DNA of 64,000 nucleotides from Epilithonimonas mollis (GCF_900142325.1 NZ_FRAM01000002.1:1-64000); one strand, 5' to 3'; numbered from the stretch's first letter, positions 18,239 through 27,471 are shown. Notes: generated by a model from the letters alone, not told the origin. Numbers and translations: made by a program.

Positions 18239-21154
18239 ATGAAATATATATTTTCGCTCTTTCTATTTATGGCAATGTCCATAAACAGTTATTCACAGAG
18301 CACCAAAACCGTGTACACCTGCCCGATGCATCCGCAGGTCGTGAAATTAGCACCCGGTAACTGCCCCATTTGCGGTATGACCTTAGTGAAGAAAACCGTT
18401 ACTGAGAAAAAAACGGCGGCCAAATCCGCGCCCGCTCCTAAAAAGGCCACCGTAGTTAAAAAAACTACGGGTAAGAAACCTGAAATTACCGCTGCAAAAA
18501 CAAAGACGGTAACGGAAGTTAAAAAACCGGTGATGCCAAAGACTAAAGCAGTACCGAAAGACCCCGCGAGCATCAAAACGCCGGAACATTCAACACCTGC
18601 TCCGCATCAGCATGAAGCAGCGCAAAAGATGTACACTTGTCCGATGCACCCCGAGGTGGTTTCGGACAAACCAGGAAAGTGTCCCAAGTGCGGTATGAAT
18701 CTGGTCCCTCAGAAGGAAAGCGGCCGGCATCAGTCTACCGGCAAAACCCCGGAACATCAAACTTCAGATGCGCATCAGCATGAAGAAGCGCAAAAGATGT
18801 ACACCTGCCCGATGCATCCCGAGGTGATATCGGACAAACCCGGAAAGTGTCCCAAGTGCGGTATGAATCTGGTGCCTCAAAAAGGAAAGAAGGAAGATCA
18901 TTCTGCACACGGAAACATGCAGATACATGGTGAACACAAAATGGTCATGCCCATGCCCGAAAAGCACCTAAAAGGCGGACGCAAAGTGACCTACCATCTT
19001 TATGTGAAAGACACCCTGGTAAATTTCGCGGGCAAACAGAAACGCGCCATTGCCGTAAACGGGCAGATTCCGATGCCAAAACTGGAGTTTTATGAGGGCG
19101 ATACGGCGGAAGTGATTGTCCATAATTTAATGGACGAAGAAACTTCTCTGCACTGGCACGGTCTTCATCTTCCAAATAAAGAAGATGGGGTTCCCTGGCT
19201 TACCCAGAAACCCATTCCACCACATTCAACCTACACGTATTCGTTTCCGATCATCCAAAACGGAACCCACTGGTATCACTCGCATACTGGCCTGCAGGAG
19301 CAGATTGGAATGTATGGGATGATGATTCTGAAAAAACGTCCCGAAGATCCTACCTTCCGGAAAGGGATAGATGATCTGCCCACAGAGCATCTTATCCTTA
19401 GCGAATGGACGAACCTGAACCCCAACAACGTCCAGCGGATGCTCCACAATGCGAACGACTGGTTTGCTATTAAAAAAGGCAGTACTCAAAGTTATGCCGA
19501 AGCCATTAAAGAAGGCCACTTTAAAACAAAACTCACCAACGAGTGGAAACGGATGCTGGCCATGGACGTGAGCGATGTATATTATGATGCATTCCTGATT
19601 AACGGTAAAATCGAAAGTCAACTCTCCCGATATAAAGCCGGTGATAAAGTTCGGCTTCAAATTGCCAACGGCGGTGCTTCCTCCTATTTCTGGCTCAATT
19701 ATGCCGGAGGAAAAATAAAAGTAGTGGCCAGTGATGGATTGGACATTGAACCGGTCGAAGTGGATCGCCTGATCCTGGCGGTTTCTGAAACAGTGGATAT
19801 CGTAGTGGAAATTCCTGAAAGAAACACCTCCTACGAGCTCCTTGTTACGCCCGAAGACCGCACAAAATCGGCTTCCGTTTACATTGGCGAAGGAATTAAA
19901 AAAGCCCAGGCACCATTACCCAAACTCAAATATTTTGAAGGAATGAGGATGATGAATGACATGATGAAGATGAACGGTGACATGAAGGATATGGGCATGG
20001 AGATGAGTTACCAGACTATGGATATGAATCAGGTGATGTACCCTGAGATTATTGCTGAAAACAATGCAGCAATGCCGATGAATACAATGGACAACAACGA
20101 TGCGCAAATGGATCACTCAAAGCACCAGATGCCTGCTTCCGGGATTACCACCTTGAATTACGAAATGATGAAGTCGCCTTATGACACTTCGCTTCCGAAA
20201 GACAGTCCCGTGCGCGAGCTCAAGTTTACCCTTACGGGAAACATGAACCGCTACGTTTGGAGCATGGACGATAGAGTCCTGGCAGAATCGGACAAAATAT
20301 TGGTGAAGAAAGGGGAAATTCTCCGCATTACCCTTTTCAATAACTCAATGATGCGTCACCCGATGCACCTGCACGGATTTGATTTCCGCGTACTCAACAA
20401 AAATGGTGTTCAGGCACCCCTCAAAAATGTGTTGGATATTATGCCGATGGAAACTAATGTCATCGAATTTGAAGCAAAAACTGACGGGGACTGGTTTTTC
20501 CACTGTCACATCCTCTATCACATGATGGCGGGGATGAACCGTGTTTTTGCTGTTGGTGATTATCAGAATCCTTTGCTGCCCGATAAAGCTTCAGCTTACA
20601 AAAAGCTCCAGCGCGAAAGTAACATGTGGCACCTGATGGCCGAAAACGATTTTGCTACTAATGGTAACGACGGGATGGCGAGGATCTCAAATGCCCGCTG
20701 GGAATTGGGAACAGAATGGCGTTTAGGTTACAATCCCCATCACGGCTACGAGGTGGAAACCCAACTCGGCAGGTATGTGGACCGTATGCAGTGGCTGAAA
20801 CCATTTATCGGATTTAACTATCATTATAGAAAGATTGACAGGAATAATATTGAAAAAAACCTTTTTGGACAGGCATCTACTAAAGATGAAAGAAAAACTT
20901 TCAGCGCTGGTATCATGTATAAACTCCCGATGTTGGTGGACCTGCAGGCAGAAATATTTACAGACGGAATTGTAAGGTTCCAGCTGAAACGTGAAGACAT
21001 TCCGTTGACAGCGCGTTTGCGCGGGGCATTCATGGTCAATACCGACAAAGAATATATGGCAGGTCTTAAATATATCGTCACTAAAAATATCGGAATCTCA
21101 ACCCACTACGACAGCGATATGAGCTGGGGTGCAGGGATTACTTTGAATTATTAA
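18239..21154 (+). CDS. Multicopper oxidase (CopA-like) with three metal-binding domains and barrel-like C-terminus
   Basis: 971 residues. Signal peptide (about 1-20) is followed by three heavy-metal-binding domains (CPMHP at about 30, 134 and 191) joined by Lys/Ala/Thr- and His-rich linkers. The oxidase body has all four copper ligand clusters: LHWHGLHLP and HWYHSHTG in the first cupredoxin, [10 protein letters not shown] and [12 protein letters not shown] in the last. A Met-rich insertion lies near 565-635 ([17 protein letters not shown]). After residue 780 a strand-rich stretch ends WGAGITLNY, similar to CopB/PcoB outer-membrane barrels. It likely oxidises Cu(I) in the periplasm. Ordinary CopA is about 600 residues, so this is an extended form. 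Confidence 0.9.
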   Translation: MKYIFSLFLFMAMSINSYSQSTKTVYTCPMHPQVVKLAPGNCPICGMTLVKKTVTEKKTAAKSAPAPKKATVVKKTTGKKPEITAAKTKTVTEVKKPVMPKTKAVPKDPASIKTPEHSTPAPHQHEAAQKMYTCPMHPEVVSDKPGKCPKCGMNLVPQKESGRHQSTGKTPEHQTSDAHQHEEAQKMYTCPMHPEVISDKPGKCPKCGMNLVPQKGKKEDHSAHGNMQIHGEHKMVMPMPEKHLKGGRKVTYHLYVKDTLVNFAGKQKRAIAVNGQIPMPKLEFYEGDTAEVIVHNLMDEETSLHWHGLHLPNKEDGVPWLTQKPIPPHSTYTYSFPIIQNGTHWYHSHTGLQEQIGMYGMMILKKRPEDPTFRKGIDDLPTEHLILSEWTNLNPNNVQRMLHNANDWFAIKKGSTQSYAEAIKEGHFKTKLTNEWKRMLAMDVSDVYYDAFLINGKIESQLSRYKAGDKVRLQIANGGASSYFWLNYAGGKIKVVASDGLDIEPVEVDRLILAVSETVDIVVEIPERNTSYELLVTPEDRTKSASVYIGEGIKKAQAPLPKLKYFEGMRMMNDMMKMNGDMKDMGMEMSYQTMDMNQVMYPEIIAENNAAMPMNTMDNNDAQMDHSKHQMPASGITTLNYEMMKSPYDTSLPKDSPVRELKFTLTGNMNRYVWSMDDRVLAESDKILVKKGEILRITLFNNSMMRHPMHLHGFDFRVLNKNGVQAPLKNVLDIMPMETNVIEFEAKTDGDWFFHCHILYHMMAGMNRVFAVGDYQNPLLPDKASAYKKLQRESNMWHLMAENDFATNGNDGMARISNARWELGTEWRLGYNPHHGYEVETQLGRYVDRMQWLKPFIGFNYHYRKIDRNNIEKNLFGQASTKDERKTFSAGIMYKLPMLVDLQAEIFTDGIVRFQLKREDIPLTARLRGAFMVNTDKEYMAGLKYIVTKNIGISTHYDSDMSWGAGITLNY
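18581..18884 (+). repeat. Tandem duplication of a metal-binding domain unit, 168-base period
   Basis: Two adjacent copies (18581-18714 and 18749-18882) inside the oxidase gene share most bases, differing mainly at third positions. Each encodes a CCGGAACAT-started linker and one CPMHPEV...[13 protein letters not shown] domain. The period of 168 bases equals 56 codons, so the frame is kept. It indicates a recent in-frame expansion of the metal-binding array. Confidence 0.85.
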
Positions 21155-21445
21155 GATACTTGTTGATGAGCAATGTTTAATAGGGTGCAACACGTAAAAT
21201 AAAGACCGGTTGCACTTTATTTTGCTCGTACGCAACCACTTATGTAATAAAGGAAGGGGAAAAATACTTATTACGAAGAAATTTGAAGTATCAATTTCTA
21301 GTCCCTACTTCTAAAATCAGGGACTAAATCGGGGATTGTTTAATGGTTTATACGATGCCTTTTGCTTTTATAAAATTATCTAACTTGCTTACTGTCAGTA
21401 AAATGATCACTTACATTGCTTTATTGGTTTAAATAAAAACTCCCT
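21155..21445. other. 291-base intergenic region after the multicopper oxidase
   Basis: No gene is supported; stops are frequent in all frames read. The composition turns more AT-rich here, which marks the change from the resistance genes to the defence-like cassette. Confidence 0.35.
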
Positions 21446-22081
21446 GTGGAACTACATGAGCATTTTGATGAAATTCACCCAAAAGTTTTAAATTTTTTAA
21501 ATGACAATGAAGAGAAGATAATTGAGGGCTACGAAGAAAATGACGGGCACCCATTTCAGCATGTCTTTAATTCTTTTCTAAATTTATTTAAAGTAAGGTT
21601 TCCTCTTGTAACAAATTCAGAAGTTAACATTTTTAGATATTTTTTTGTTGAAAAGTTGCAAAGTCACTTCCGCAAAGAACTTCAGGACTCAATTGAAGTA
21701 TGCAGTCAAACATATTTTGGAAATTACTACATAACATTCGTGAAGATAAATCTCGATCCGAAAGATGTTTCTTCTGTTTATGCCGTTAAACCTAAACTTG
21801 ACAACCCAAGGATTGCCAAGCAACATGGGGCATTCTTAATTTTTGGTATTAGTCCATCATTATTTACTGTTTTCGGGTTATATAAGCCAATGGCTAAATT
21901 TAACAAAAAATGGATTGAAAGAGGAAGTGATTCAGATCAACGAATTATTATCGATAAAAAGTCTAAAACTCAAATATTACAACAACTGGAAAGCTTTGGT
22001 TTCAACCAAGCTACTTTATTTCCAGAAGTCGATATAGTTGCAAGTTTTGTAAAATTCAAATACTTAAAAAAACTGGATTAA
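21446..22081 (+). CDS. FRG-domain-like protein, probably missing its N-terminus
   Basis: 211 residues from GTG 21446 (in-frame TAA at 21434 closes the frame). The C-terminal half resembles the end of FRG domains: DNPRIAKQHGAFLIFG, then IIIDKKSKTQILQQLESFGF and TLFPEVD. The usual central QHxGLPTRLLDW motif is not present, and the N-terminal half does not match, so either it is a distant family or a truncated gene. FRG proteins are common in defence islands and near toxin systems. The AT-rich codon use differs from the copper genes upstream. The double stop TAA TAG at its end is followed by the next gene in the same frame. Confidence 0.5.
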   Translation: MELHEHFDEIHPKVLNFLNDNEEKIIEGYEENDGHPFQHVFNSFLNLFKVRFPLVTNSEVNIFRYFFVEKLQSHFRKELQDSIEVCSQTYFGNYYITFVKINLDPKDVSSVYAVKPKLDNPRIAKQHGAFLIFGISPSLFTVFGLYKPMAKFNKKWIERGSDSDQRIIIDKKSKTQILQQLESFGFNQATLFPEVDIVASFVKFKYLKKLD

Positions 22082-22087
22082 TAGATT

Positions 22088-23266
22088 TTGGATTTTAATA
22101 ATAAATATGAAACATTGGATGATTTTATTTCTTCCCGCCTTAATGATGAAGAAGTGGAAATCTGGTTTTATGACAATGGTTTAGAGAAGTTTATTATTAA
22201 GTTGCCTAATCATATTATTAGAGCCATCAACCAAGGATGTAAATTAGAAATGTTAGAAGGGCAGTATTTTGTTTCAGAAAAAACATACCCTGTTATTGGA
22301 TTATTCATTTATGACCATATTGATAATCCCTTGATTGTAACTTAATCCAGTAATTTTCTGCTTGAAATAGATGCACTTAAATTAATATTGAAAAGAGGGA
22401 ATTCAATTTTATTGGACTTTTATGATGAATTGGGGGTTCCCGTTTTATCAAGCAATCCTACCCTAAGTGAGAATACCGTTGAAATTAAATGGCAAAACAT
22501 TGATACTGAATATAACAATGATAATTGGAAGAAAGTTTTAGATCAAATGAAATTGGATTTTGACGCCAAAAACTATCAAGATTTTCAGAGAATAGAAATA
22601 AATGTCTCCAATGCAGTTGCGATACAATCTGCCTTTATTACTGATCAAAATATTACCACTCATTATTTAGAGGAAAAAGAGGGAGATCAGCTTGAAAAAA
22701 AAGTGTTCGAACCCTTAGAGTCTATATTTAAAATCAATACTATTTTTCTCAATCCTTATTTCAATTCTTCAGGCAGAAAAAAGGAATTCACCGATATTTT
22801 TGCCCATTATGAATTGGGAACATTTTATATTGAATCCAAGGTTTTATCTTCTCAAAAGGCTTTTGATAAATCCATTTCCAAACAACAGGATAATATTAAA
22901 AAGCAAATATTAAAGGCGGTTAATCAACTTGCCGGAGCTTTGAGAAGTGTATCAAATGAAATATCGGTATTTGACTCTAAATCAAATCTGAAAATTGAGA
23001 TTAACAAAGGGTTAGTACCACAATGTATTATTTTAGTTTCAGAATTACCCTCATTTGGGGAATGGGAAGATTTTAACATTTCAATTTTTAAATTAATTTC
23101 ACAATATAACTGTTATCTCAATATAATGGAACTTTCTGACTTTATGAAGATTATTAAAGTAGCCAGCGCAAGCATCGAAAAATTGGATTATTATCTTATG
23201 AAAAGGGCAGAAGGTTTCGAAACAACAAAGACTTTCTTTTATAAAACCGAGGTTGTGTTTAATTAA
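22088..23266 (+). pseudogene. Nuclease-like hypothetical gene interrupted by one in-frame TAA (22343-22345)
   Basis: One frame runs from TTG 22088 to the stop at 23264-23266 with a single TAA at codon 86. The two pieces are an 85-residue upstream ORF and a 292-residue ORF from TTG 22388, and the 14 codons between them (SSNFLLEIDALKLI) are coding-like. This suggests one protein of about 392 residues that has acquired a nonsense mutation, rather than two genes. The second piece has EFTDIFAHYELGTFYIESKVL, consistent with the D...ExK core of a PD-(D/E)XK nuclease. Its family is not recognised. It lies in a defence-like cassette with the FRG-like and AbiE genes. Confidence 0.6.
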
Positions 23267-23368
23267 GTGTTTTAATAATTTATTTTTTATTCCAGGTTCT
23301 AGAAAGACTATTTTCAATCTTTATTTGTCCGATTTCTCTAATTATTTGAGAAGCGAATCTTCTTTTTC

Positions 23369-23395
23369 GTCGCAAATATTTTCTAAATTTGCGAC
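23369..23395 (+). promoter_or_regulatory. Palindromic operator overlapping the AbiEi promoter
   Basis: GTCGCAAAT (23369-23377) and ATTTGCGAC (23387-23395) form a perfect 9-base inverted repeat with a 9-base spacer. The sequence TAAATTTG (23384-23391), a perfect match to the Bacteroidota -7 element TAnnTTTG, overlaps the right arm. AbiEi-type antitoxins bind inverted repeats at their own promoter, so this is likely the autoregulatory site of the downstream operon. Confidence 0.65.
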
Positions 23396-23415
23396 AAAAT
23401 AACCGTAAATTGCAT

Positions 23416-24027
23416 ATGCAAAGCATTGATGATAAAATACTTGTAAAAATAAAAAAAGCGAAGAGGGGTACGCTGTTTTTTATTGAAGACTTTCTTGCTT
23501 TCGGCAATGCCAGAGCAGTTGCAAAAGCATTGGAAAGATTGGTCAATAACGGCGGTATTTCCCGTGTCGCGAGGGGGATTTACGCTGTTTTACAAACGGA
23601 TCCAGTTTTGGGAAATATTCAGCCTTCTGCCGAACAGATTGCAGAGGTAATTCGCAAAAGAGACAAGGCGCGCATTATTCCAACGGGAATTCTGGCGCTC
23701 AATGCACTAGGACTCTCCACCCAGATTCCCCTCAATTTGGTGTATCTTACAGACGGTTCTGCACGAACAGTTGATCTCGGCAAAAGAAAAATAAAATTCA
23801 AAAAAACAAGCCCGAAAAACCTCGCTGCGATTGGTGAAATAAGCGGACTTGTAATCCAAGCTTTGAAAGAAATCGGGAAGGACAATGTCACTCAACAGGA
23901 AAAGGATTTAGTTATAGAAAAACTTAAAAAGGAAAATCCATACCGCTTGGAACACGACATTCGCCTTGCGCCAGAATGGATTAGGATAATAATGCGGAAC
24001 GCCATAAATAAAAATAATGACAAATAA
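23416..24027 (+). CDS. abiEi: AbiEi-family antitoxin / DUF6088 transcriptional repressor
   Basis: 203 residues from ATG 23416; an in-frame TTG nine codons earlier overlaps the operator and is less likely. The N-terminal winged helix region (KIKKAKRGTLFFIEDF and RLVNNGGISRVARGIY) is the AbiEi/DUF6088 signature, and the rest has the TGSARTVDLGKRKIKFK-like segment of the family. It should neutralise the AbiEii nucleotidyltransferase at the transcription level and repress its own operon. It overlaps the toxin start by 11 bases. The gene is intact even though the toxin carries a stop. Confidence 0.8.
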   Translation: MQSIDDKILVKIKKAKRGTLFFIEDFLAFGNARAVAKALERLVNNGGISRVARGIYAVLQTDPVLGNIQPSAEQIAEVIRKRDKARIIPTGILALNALGLSTQIPLNLVYLTDGSARTVDLGKRKIKFKKTSPKNLAAIGEISGLVIQALKEIGKDNVTQQEKDLVIEKLKKENPYRLEHDIRLAPEWIRIIMRNAINKNNDK

Positions 24028-25030
24028 ATTTTTAGCCCTTCCCCAATCAACGAGGGTCCTTGCTTTTACACAAGTTGCCGAAAAAAGAGGAATAACACCG
24101 TTTGCCGTGGAAAAAGACTGGTGGGTATCGCAAACTTTGAAAGCGGTTTTTGAATTGGATGTAGCCTAGCATTTGGTTTTCAAAGGTGGCACCTCGCTGA
24201 GCAAGGCGTGGAACCTCATAGAAAGGTTTTCCGAAGACATTGATTTGGCCATCGAAAGAGAGTTTCTTGGCTTCGAAGGAAATTTGGCTAAAAACAAGAA
24301 AACCAAATTAAGGAAGGCTTCCGGCCAATATATCAGCGAGGTTTTTTATTTAGAATTACAGGAAAAATTTAAAGAGAAAGGCTTGGAAAATGTCACTTTC
24401 TCGTTGGCCGAAACCCAGGATTCCGATCAGGATCCTCGTATTATCAATATTTTTTATCCAAATATAATTGAAGTTACGGAATATCTGAAGCCGAGAGTTC
24501 AAATAGAAGTCGGGTGCCGTTCATTGATTGAGCCATTTACTATGAAAAAAATTTCCGCGATGGTTGATGATGAATATCCAGAGCAGAGTTTTTCGGAGAA
24601 AAGCAAAGAAATACCATCCGTTAATCCGGAAAGGACTTTTTTAGAAAAAATTTTCCTTCTGCATGAAGAGTTTCAGAAAACCGCTGAAAAAATAAGGGTA
24701 GATCGGCTCAGCAGCCATTTGTACGATCTATATGCTCTTTCAAAAACAGAATATGCAGAAAGTGCCCTACAGAATAAGGAACTCTATGAAACCATTGTAA
24801 AGCACAGAATGGAGTTTGCCAAAATCTCCGGTATCGACTATAGCCTGCACAGGCCAGCCACAATAAACCCTATTCCACCAGAAAATATCATTGAATTATG
24901 GGAAAAAGATTATGCCAAAATGCGAGAAGAAATGGTTTATGGCGAAAACAGACCAACTTTTTCTGAAATAATTGAAACTCTTAAAAGACTGAAAGATAAA
25001 ATCAACAGCCTCAATTGGGAAATGATTTAA
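24017..25030 (+). pseudogene. abiEii: AbiEii/AbiGii nucleotidyltransferase toxin with in-frame TAG at codon 51
   Basis: The frame from ATG 24017 runs to the stop at 25028-25030, with TAG at 24167-24169. Upstream, VEKDWWVSQTL is the family start; downstream, FKGGTSLSKAWNLIERFSEDIDLAI contains the nucleotidyltransferase GGTS...DID core. Both sides match AbiEii proteins and the full frame gives 337 codons plus stop, the expected size. Translation from TTG 24173 would lack the N-terminus but keep the catalytic motif. The simplest reading is a nonsense-inactivated toxin beside an intact antitoxin. A sequencing error is an alternative. Confidence 0.75.
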
Positions 25031-25066
25031 GGGAAAGGGTTTTGCTAAAATATTAAACAAATACTC

Positions 25067-26278
25067 TTACTTCAAAACCTCGTCAATAATCTTATCCAAT
25101 TTATTATCCGGAAGACTGTTTAAATAAGACATTGTAGATTTTATATCTTTTTGCCCAAGTGCTTCGCGGATAGTCTCAATTGAAATATTATTGAACTTCA
25201 AAACTGTGGCAAACGAGTGACGGGCGCAGTAATAAGAGATATTCTTCTTGATTTGCAGTTCTTTCATTATTTCTTTTAACTGCATATTCACATAATAGGT
25301 CAGCACTTTTTTGGATCTGTTTTTTAGGTAAATCTGCGTTGGCTTTTCGGTATTCATTATGTTGAAAATGAACTTTGAACTGTCTTCGGATTTGTATTTT
25401 TCCATGATATTCCGAGCGTAATCATTGATTTTAAAACTCACCGGAACGCCTGTTTTACTGCGGATATAATCAATACGATCAATATTCAAGAATTTTTTTT
25501 CCAACTTAATCAAATCCAAAAAGTTGATTCCTCTTGCATAATAACTGAACAAAAACATATCTTTTGCAAAAGAAAGTTTTTCGTCTTCTGGCTCATATTT
25601 CTTGAGTTTTTCTATTTCTTCTTCATTCAGATACTCCTTTTTCCCACTTTCCTTCAGTTTTGAAATTTTATATTGCCTAAAAGGATATTGTTTTTCCGTA
25701 ATTACTTGGTTTCTAATGGCTTGATTAAAAACCGAACGCAAAGTCCGCATTCTAATCGCGATACTGGACTCCCTATTCCCGCGAGAAATGCAATAGACTT
25801 CAAATTTTTTCAAGTTAGAATAATCCAATTCATTAAAGCTAATGTCTTTTTTGCCAAAGAACCGTTGCAGCGCATTCAGAGTATCTTTTTCCACTTTCGC
25901 TGTTCCAGTTTTATCCGATGCCAAGAGATTTCTAATCAAATCTTCGTGGAAACTCGTATAGGTTAAGGAAATCCTTTGTCCGCTGCTCGTCTTTAGTTTA
26001 TTGATGAGATCAGGAAGCGTGAAGTAGATTCCATTTTTATCGAAATCGTCGATAATCTCGTCAATGATCTTAATTCTGCGCTCAATAAATTTGTTGAGGT
26101 TAGCGTGATTGGGATGCGAAGTTTTCAGACGACAAGCGTCAAAACTCCAGTCCTTCTCCTTGCAAGTTTTCCCGATTGAAAGACTTGTGTTTTTGCGGTC
26201 TTTTATAAATGAAATTATGATACTTCTCTCCCCTGTTTTATTCGCTTTTGGAGCAAGTGTAAAGGTGTAACTTACCAT
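25067..26278 (-). CDS. Tyrosine-type site-specific integrase of the metal island
   Basis: 403 residues with an N-terminal arm-binding region, a phage-integrase SAM-like domain (about 105-205) and a catalytic domain. Catalytic residues are visible: the first Arg in YYARGINFLDL, the CARHSFAT box, and Tyr in STMSYLNSL. The usual GH before the tyrosine is replaced by GQ (LGQKDIK), a change seen in some Bacteroidetes integrases. It is transcribed away from the tRNA-Asn fragment 220 bases upstream of its start, and it likely integrates the island at that tRNA. Three copies of a 13-base word lie in its leader. Confidence 0.9.
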   Translation of the reverse strand: MVSYTFTLAPKANKTGERSIIISFIKDRKNTSLSIGKTCKEKDWSFDACRLKTSHPNHANLNKFIERRIKIIDEIIDDFDKNGIYFTLPDLINKLKTSSGQRISLTYTSFHEDLIRNLLASDKTGTAKVEKDTLNALQRFFGKKDISFNELDYSNLKKFEVYCISRGNRESSIAIRMRTLRSVFNQAIRNQVITEKQYPFRQYKISKLKESGKKEYLNEEEIEKLKKYEPEDEKLSFAKDMFLFSYYARGINFLDLIKLEKKFLNIDRIDYIRSKTGVPVSFKINDYARNIMEKYKSEDSSKFIFNIMNTEKPTQIYLKNRSKKVLTYYVNMQLKEIMKELQIKKNISYYCARHSFATVLKFNNISIETIREALGQKDIKSTMSYLNSLPDNKLDKIIDEVLK

Positions 26279-26300
26279 TTTGTGTCAATTTTTATCGTTT

Positions 26301-26377
26301 TTCACGAACATTTTTTTCAGATGTTCCTGTTTCTCGTGTTTTACAAAAATTTTTTCACGAACATTTCACGAACATTT
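26301..26377. repeat. Three copies of TTCACGAACATTT beside the integrase start
   Basis: The 13-base word occurs at 26301-26313, 26354-26366 and 26365-26377; the last two are in tandem with an 11-base period. They lie between the integrase start (26278) and the attachment site (26499). Position and spacing fit arm-type binding sites for the integrase or its excisionase, or an autoregulatory operator. Confidence 0.6.
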
Positions 26378-26498
26378 GCCCTCCAAAAGTAAAATATTAT
26401 AAAATACTGTACAAGAAAAATATTTGTAAACAATTGATAATCAAAGAAAATAAAGCATAATAAAGATTAAGCAAATTATAATAAAACACAATAAAACC

Positions 26499-26542
26499 GA
26501 CTGTTAATCAGAGGGTCGCTGGTTCGAGCCCAGCAAGAGGAG
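26499..26542 (+). other. Attachment site: displaced 3' end of tRNA-Asn(GTT)
   Basis: The sequence starts at GACTGTTAATCAG (anticodon loop with GTT), continues with the T arm GCTGGTTCGAGCCCAGC and ends with the acceptor strand AAGAGGAG. The D arm and the 5' acceptor strand are missing, and the upstream bases do not fold as a tRNA. So this is the 3' part left by integration with crossover near the anticodon loop. The intact gene is expected at the island's other end, outside this window. Confidence 0.85.
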
Positions 26543-26543
26543 C

Positions 26544-26573
26544 AAACCATCACAGAAATGTGATGGTTTTTTT
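26544..26573 (+). terminator. Rho-independent terminator of the original tRNA-Asn gene
   Basis: AAACCATCACA (26544-26554), loop GAAA, TGTGATGGTTT (26559-26569), then a T run to 26573. A perfect 11-base stem directly after the tRNA fragment shows that it belonged to the tRNA transcript before integration. Confidence 0.85.
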
Positions 26574-26758
26574 GTGTTTATGGGTTTTGTAGTATCTGTC
26601 TTTTTTCGTAGAGAATGTATCAAAACGGTCAGACGCAGGATATACCGTTAATCTTCCGGTAACGTTCCGTATCAAAACACTGCATGCCTGGATAGCCTGC
26701 AGAAAAGAGAACAGCGAAACTGCCTCAAAAACAATATGCAGGAAGTTTTTCATAAAGC

Positions 26759-26785
26759 AAAGCCAGCCGGGTACCGGCTGGCTTT
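26759..26785. terminator. Strong hairpin between convergent units
   Basis: A perfect 12-base stem AAAGCCAGCCGG / CCGGCTGGCTTT with loop GTA. It lies 45 bases beyond the stop of the minus-strand TPR-like gene, so it probably ends that transcript. U-rich bases follow on the + strand (TTTAATTTTA), so it may work in both directions. Confidence 0.75.
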
Positions 26786-26829
26786 AATTTTATCCCAAAA
26801 GGCGAAAACTTCTTTAACAATTATATGCT

Positions 26830-27471
26830 TTATTTCTGACTAAGAAGATATTCCGCTTCCGCTTTTCCCCATTTCGGATCCAGGGAAGATTTTGATTTGT
26901 AAGTCCCGAACTGCTCAATCGCTTTTTTGAATAATTCAAGACCTTTTTCTTTGCTTCCTCCGAATTGTTCCGGCGTGAAATAAGCATCTTCTGCCTGTAA
27001 AATCGTGATTCTCGGGTTATTAGGATCCAATTCCTGAGCTTTTGCCAGAGCCTGCTGTGCAACAGGTGCTTCGCTCATATATCTGGACATCGGGTCTGCC
27101 ATCATTCTGAGTCCGCTGGTCATTTTTTTCAGGATGTACAATTCTGCATTGTTAGCACTCAAAACTTCTGATTTTGCAATGTATCTCTCGGCTTCAGCTG
27201 CCACAGCATCCAATCCGGATTTGTCATCGCCACGCATCAGGATCCTTCCCTTCTGAATAGTTGCAAACGCAGCGTAGTAGTAAGGTAACCACTGCGTATT
27301 TTCTTTGGTTCCGATTCTGTCAAAATCATTCGCTAAAGCCGTGAATTCGTCGGGTTTTTTGTGCTCTTCTACTTTAGCGATCTTCTCTGTCATTGCTTTT
27401 TCATAAGCAGTTTGGGCAAATGCTGTAAATCCTATTAAAGAAAGGCTGATGGTTAAGATTAATTTTTTCAT
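26830..27471 (-). CDS. Secreted TPR-like protein, Bacteroidota conserved
   Basis: 213 residues with a signal peptide (cleavage near TAFAQ). The mature part is helical and TPR-like: SGLDAVAAEAERYIAKSE, ALAKAQELDPNNPRITI and GLELFKKAIEQFG are repeat-like helices ending with the LDPNNPR word typical of TPR units. There are no catalytic motifs. Such proteins are widespread in Flavobacteriia and of unknown role in the periplasm. A good -7 match, TATCTTTG, lies at 27514-27507 on the - strand, about 36 bases upstream of the start. It is the first core gene after the tRNA site. Confidence 0.75.
   Translation of the reverse strand: MKKLILTISLSLIGFTAFAQTAYEKAMTEKIAKVEEHKKPDEFTALANDFDRIGTKENTQWLPYYYAAFATIQKGRILMRGDDKSGLDAVAAEAERYIAKSEVLSANNAELYILKKMTSGLRMMADPMSRYMSEAPVAQQALAKAQELDPNNPRITILQAEDAYFTPEQFGGSKEKGLELFKKAIEQFGTYKSKSSLDPKWGKAEAEYLLSQK

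Larger units (their letters stand above)
1..26542. mobile_element. Metal-resistance genomic island integrated at tRNA-Asn (left end outside window)
   Basis: The block carries copper/silver efflux, copper storage, oxidation and P-type ATPase genes, then a toxin-antitoxin remnant and a tyrosine integrase. It ends at a displaced 3' fragment of tRNA-Asn (26499-26542). A tyrosine integrase next to a partial tRNA is the classic edge of an island integrated in a tRNA gene. Resistance genes are all on the + strand and look richer in G+C codons than the core genes after 26.8 kb (judged by eye). The left attachment site and the intact tRNA should lie to the left of this window. No conjugation genes are seen in this part, so it may be mobilised by another element or be defective. 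Confidence 0.75.

Noticed and set aside
18581-18884. Insertion sequence or CRISPR-like repeat
   Set aside because: The two copies are in-frame coding duplications of a metal-binding domain within one gene.
24167-24169. TAG as pyrrolysine or suppressed codon in the AbiEii gene
   Set aside because: No sign of a pyrrolysine system, and Bacteroidota use TAG as stop. A nonsense mutation is the simpler reading.
26550-26753. 67-codon ORF on the - strand beside the tRNA-Asn fragment
   Set aside because: It runs through the tRNA terminator hairpin and has no coding-like pattern or recognisable family. Treated as noise.
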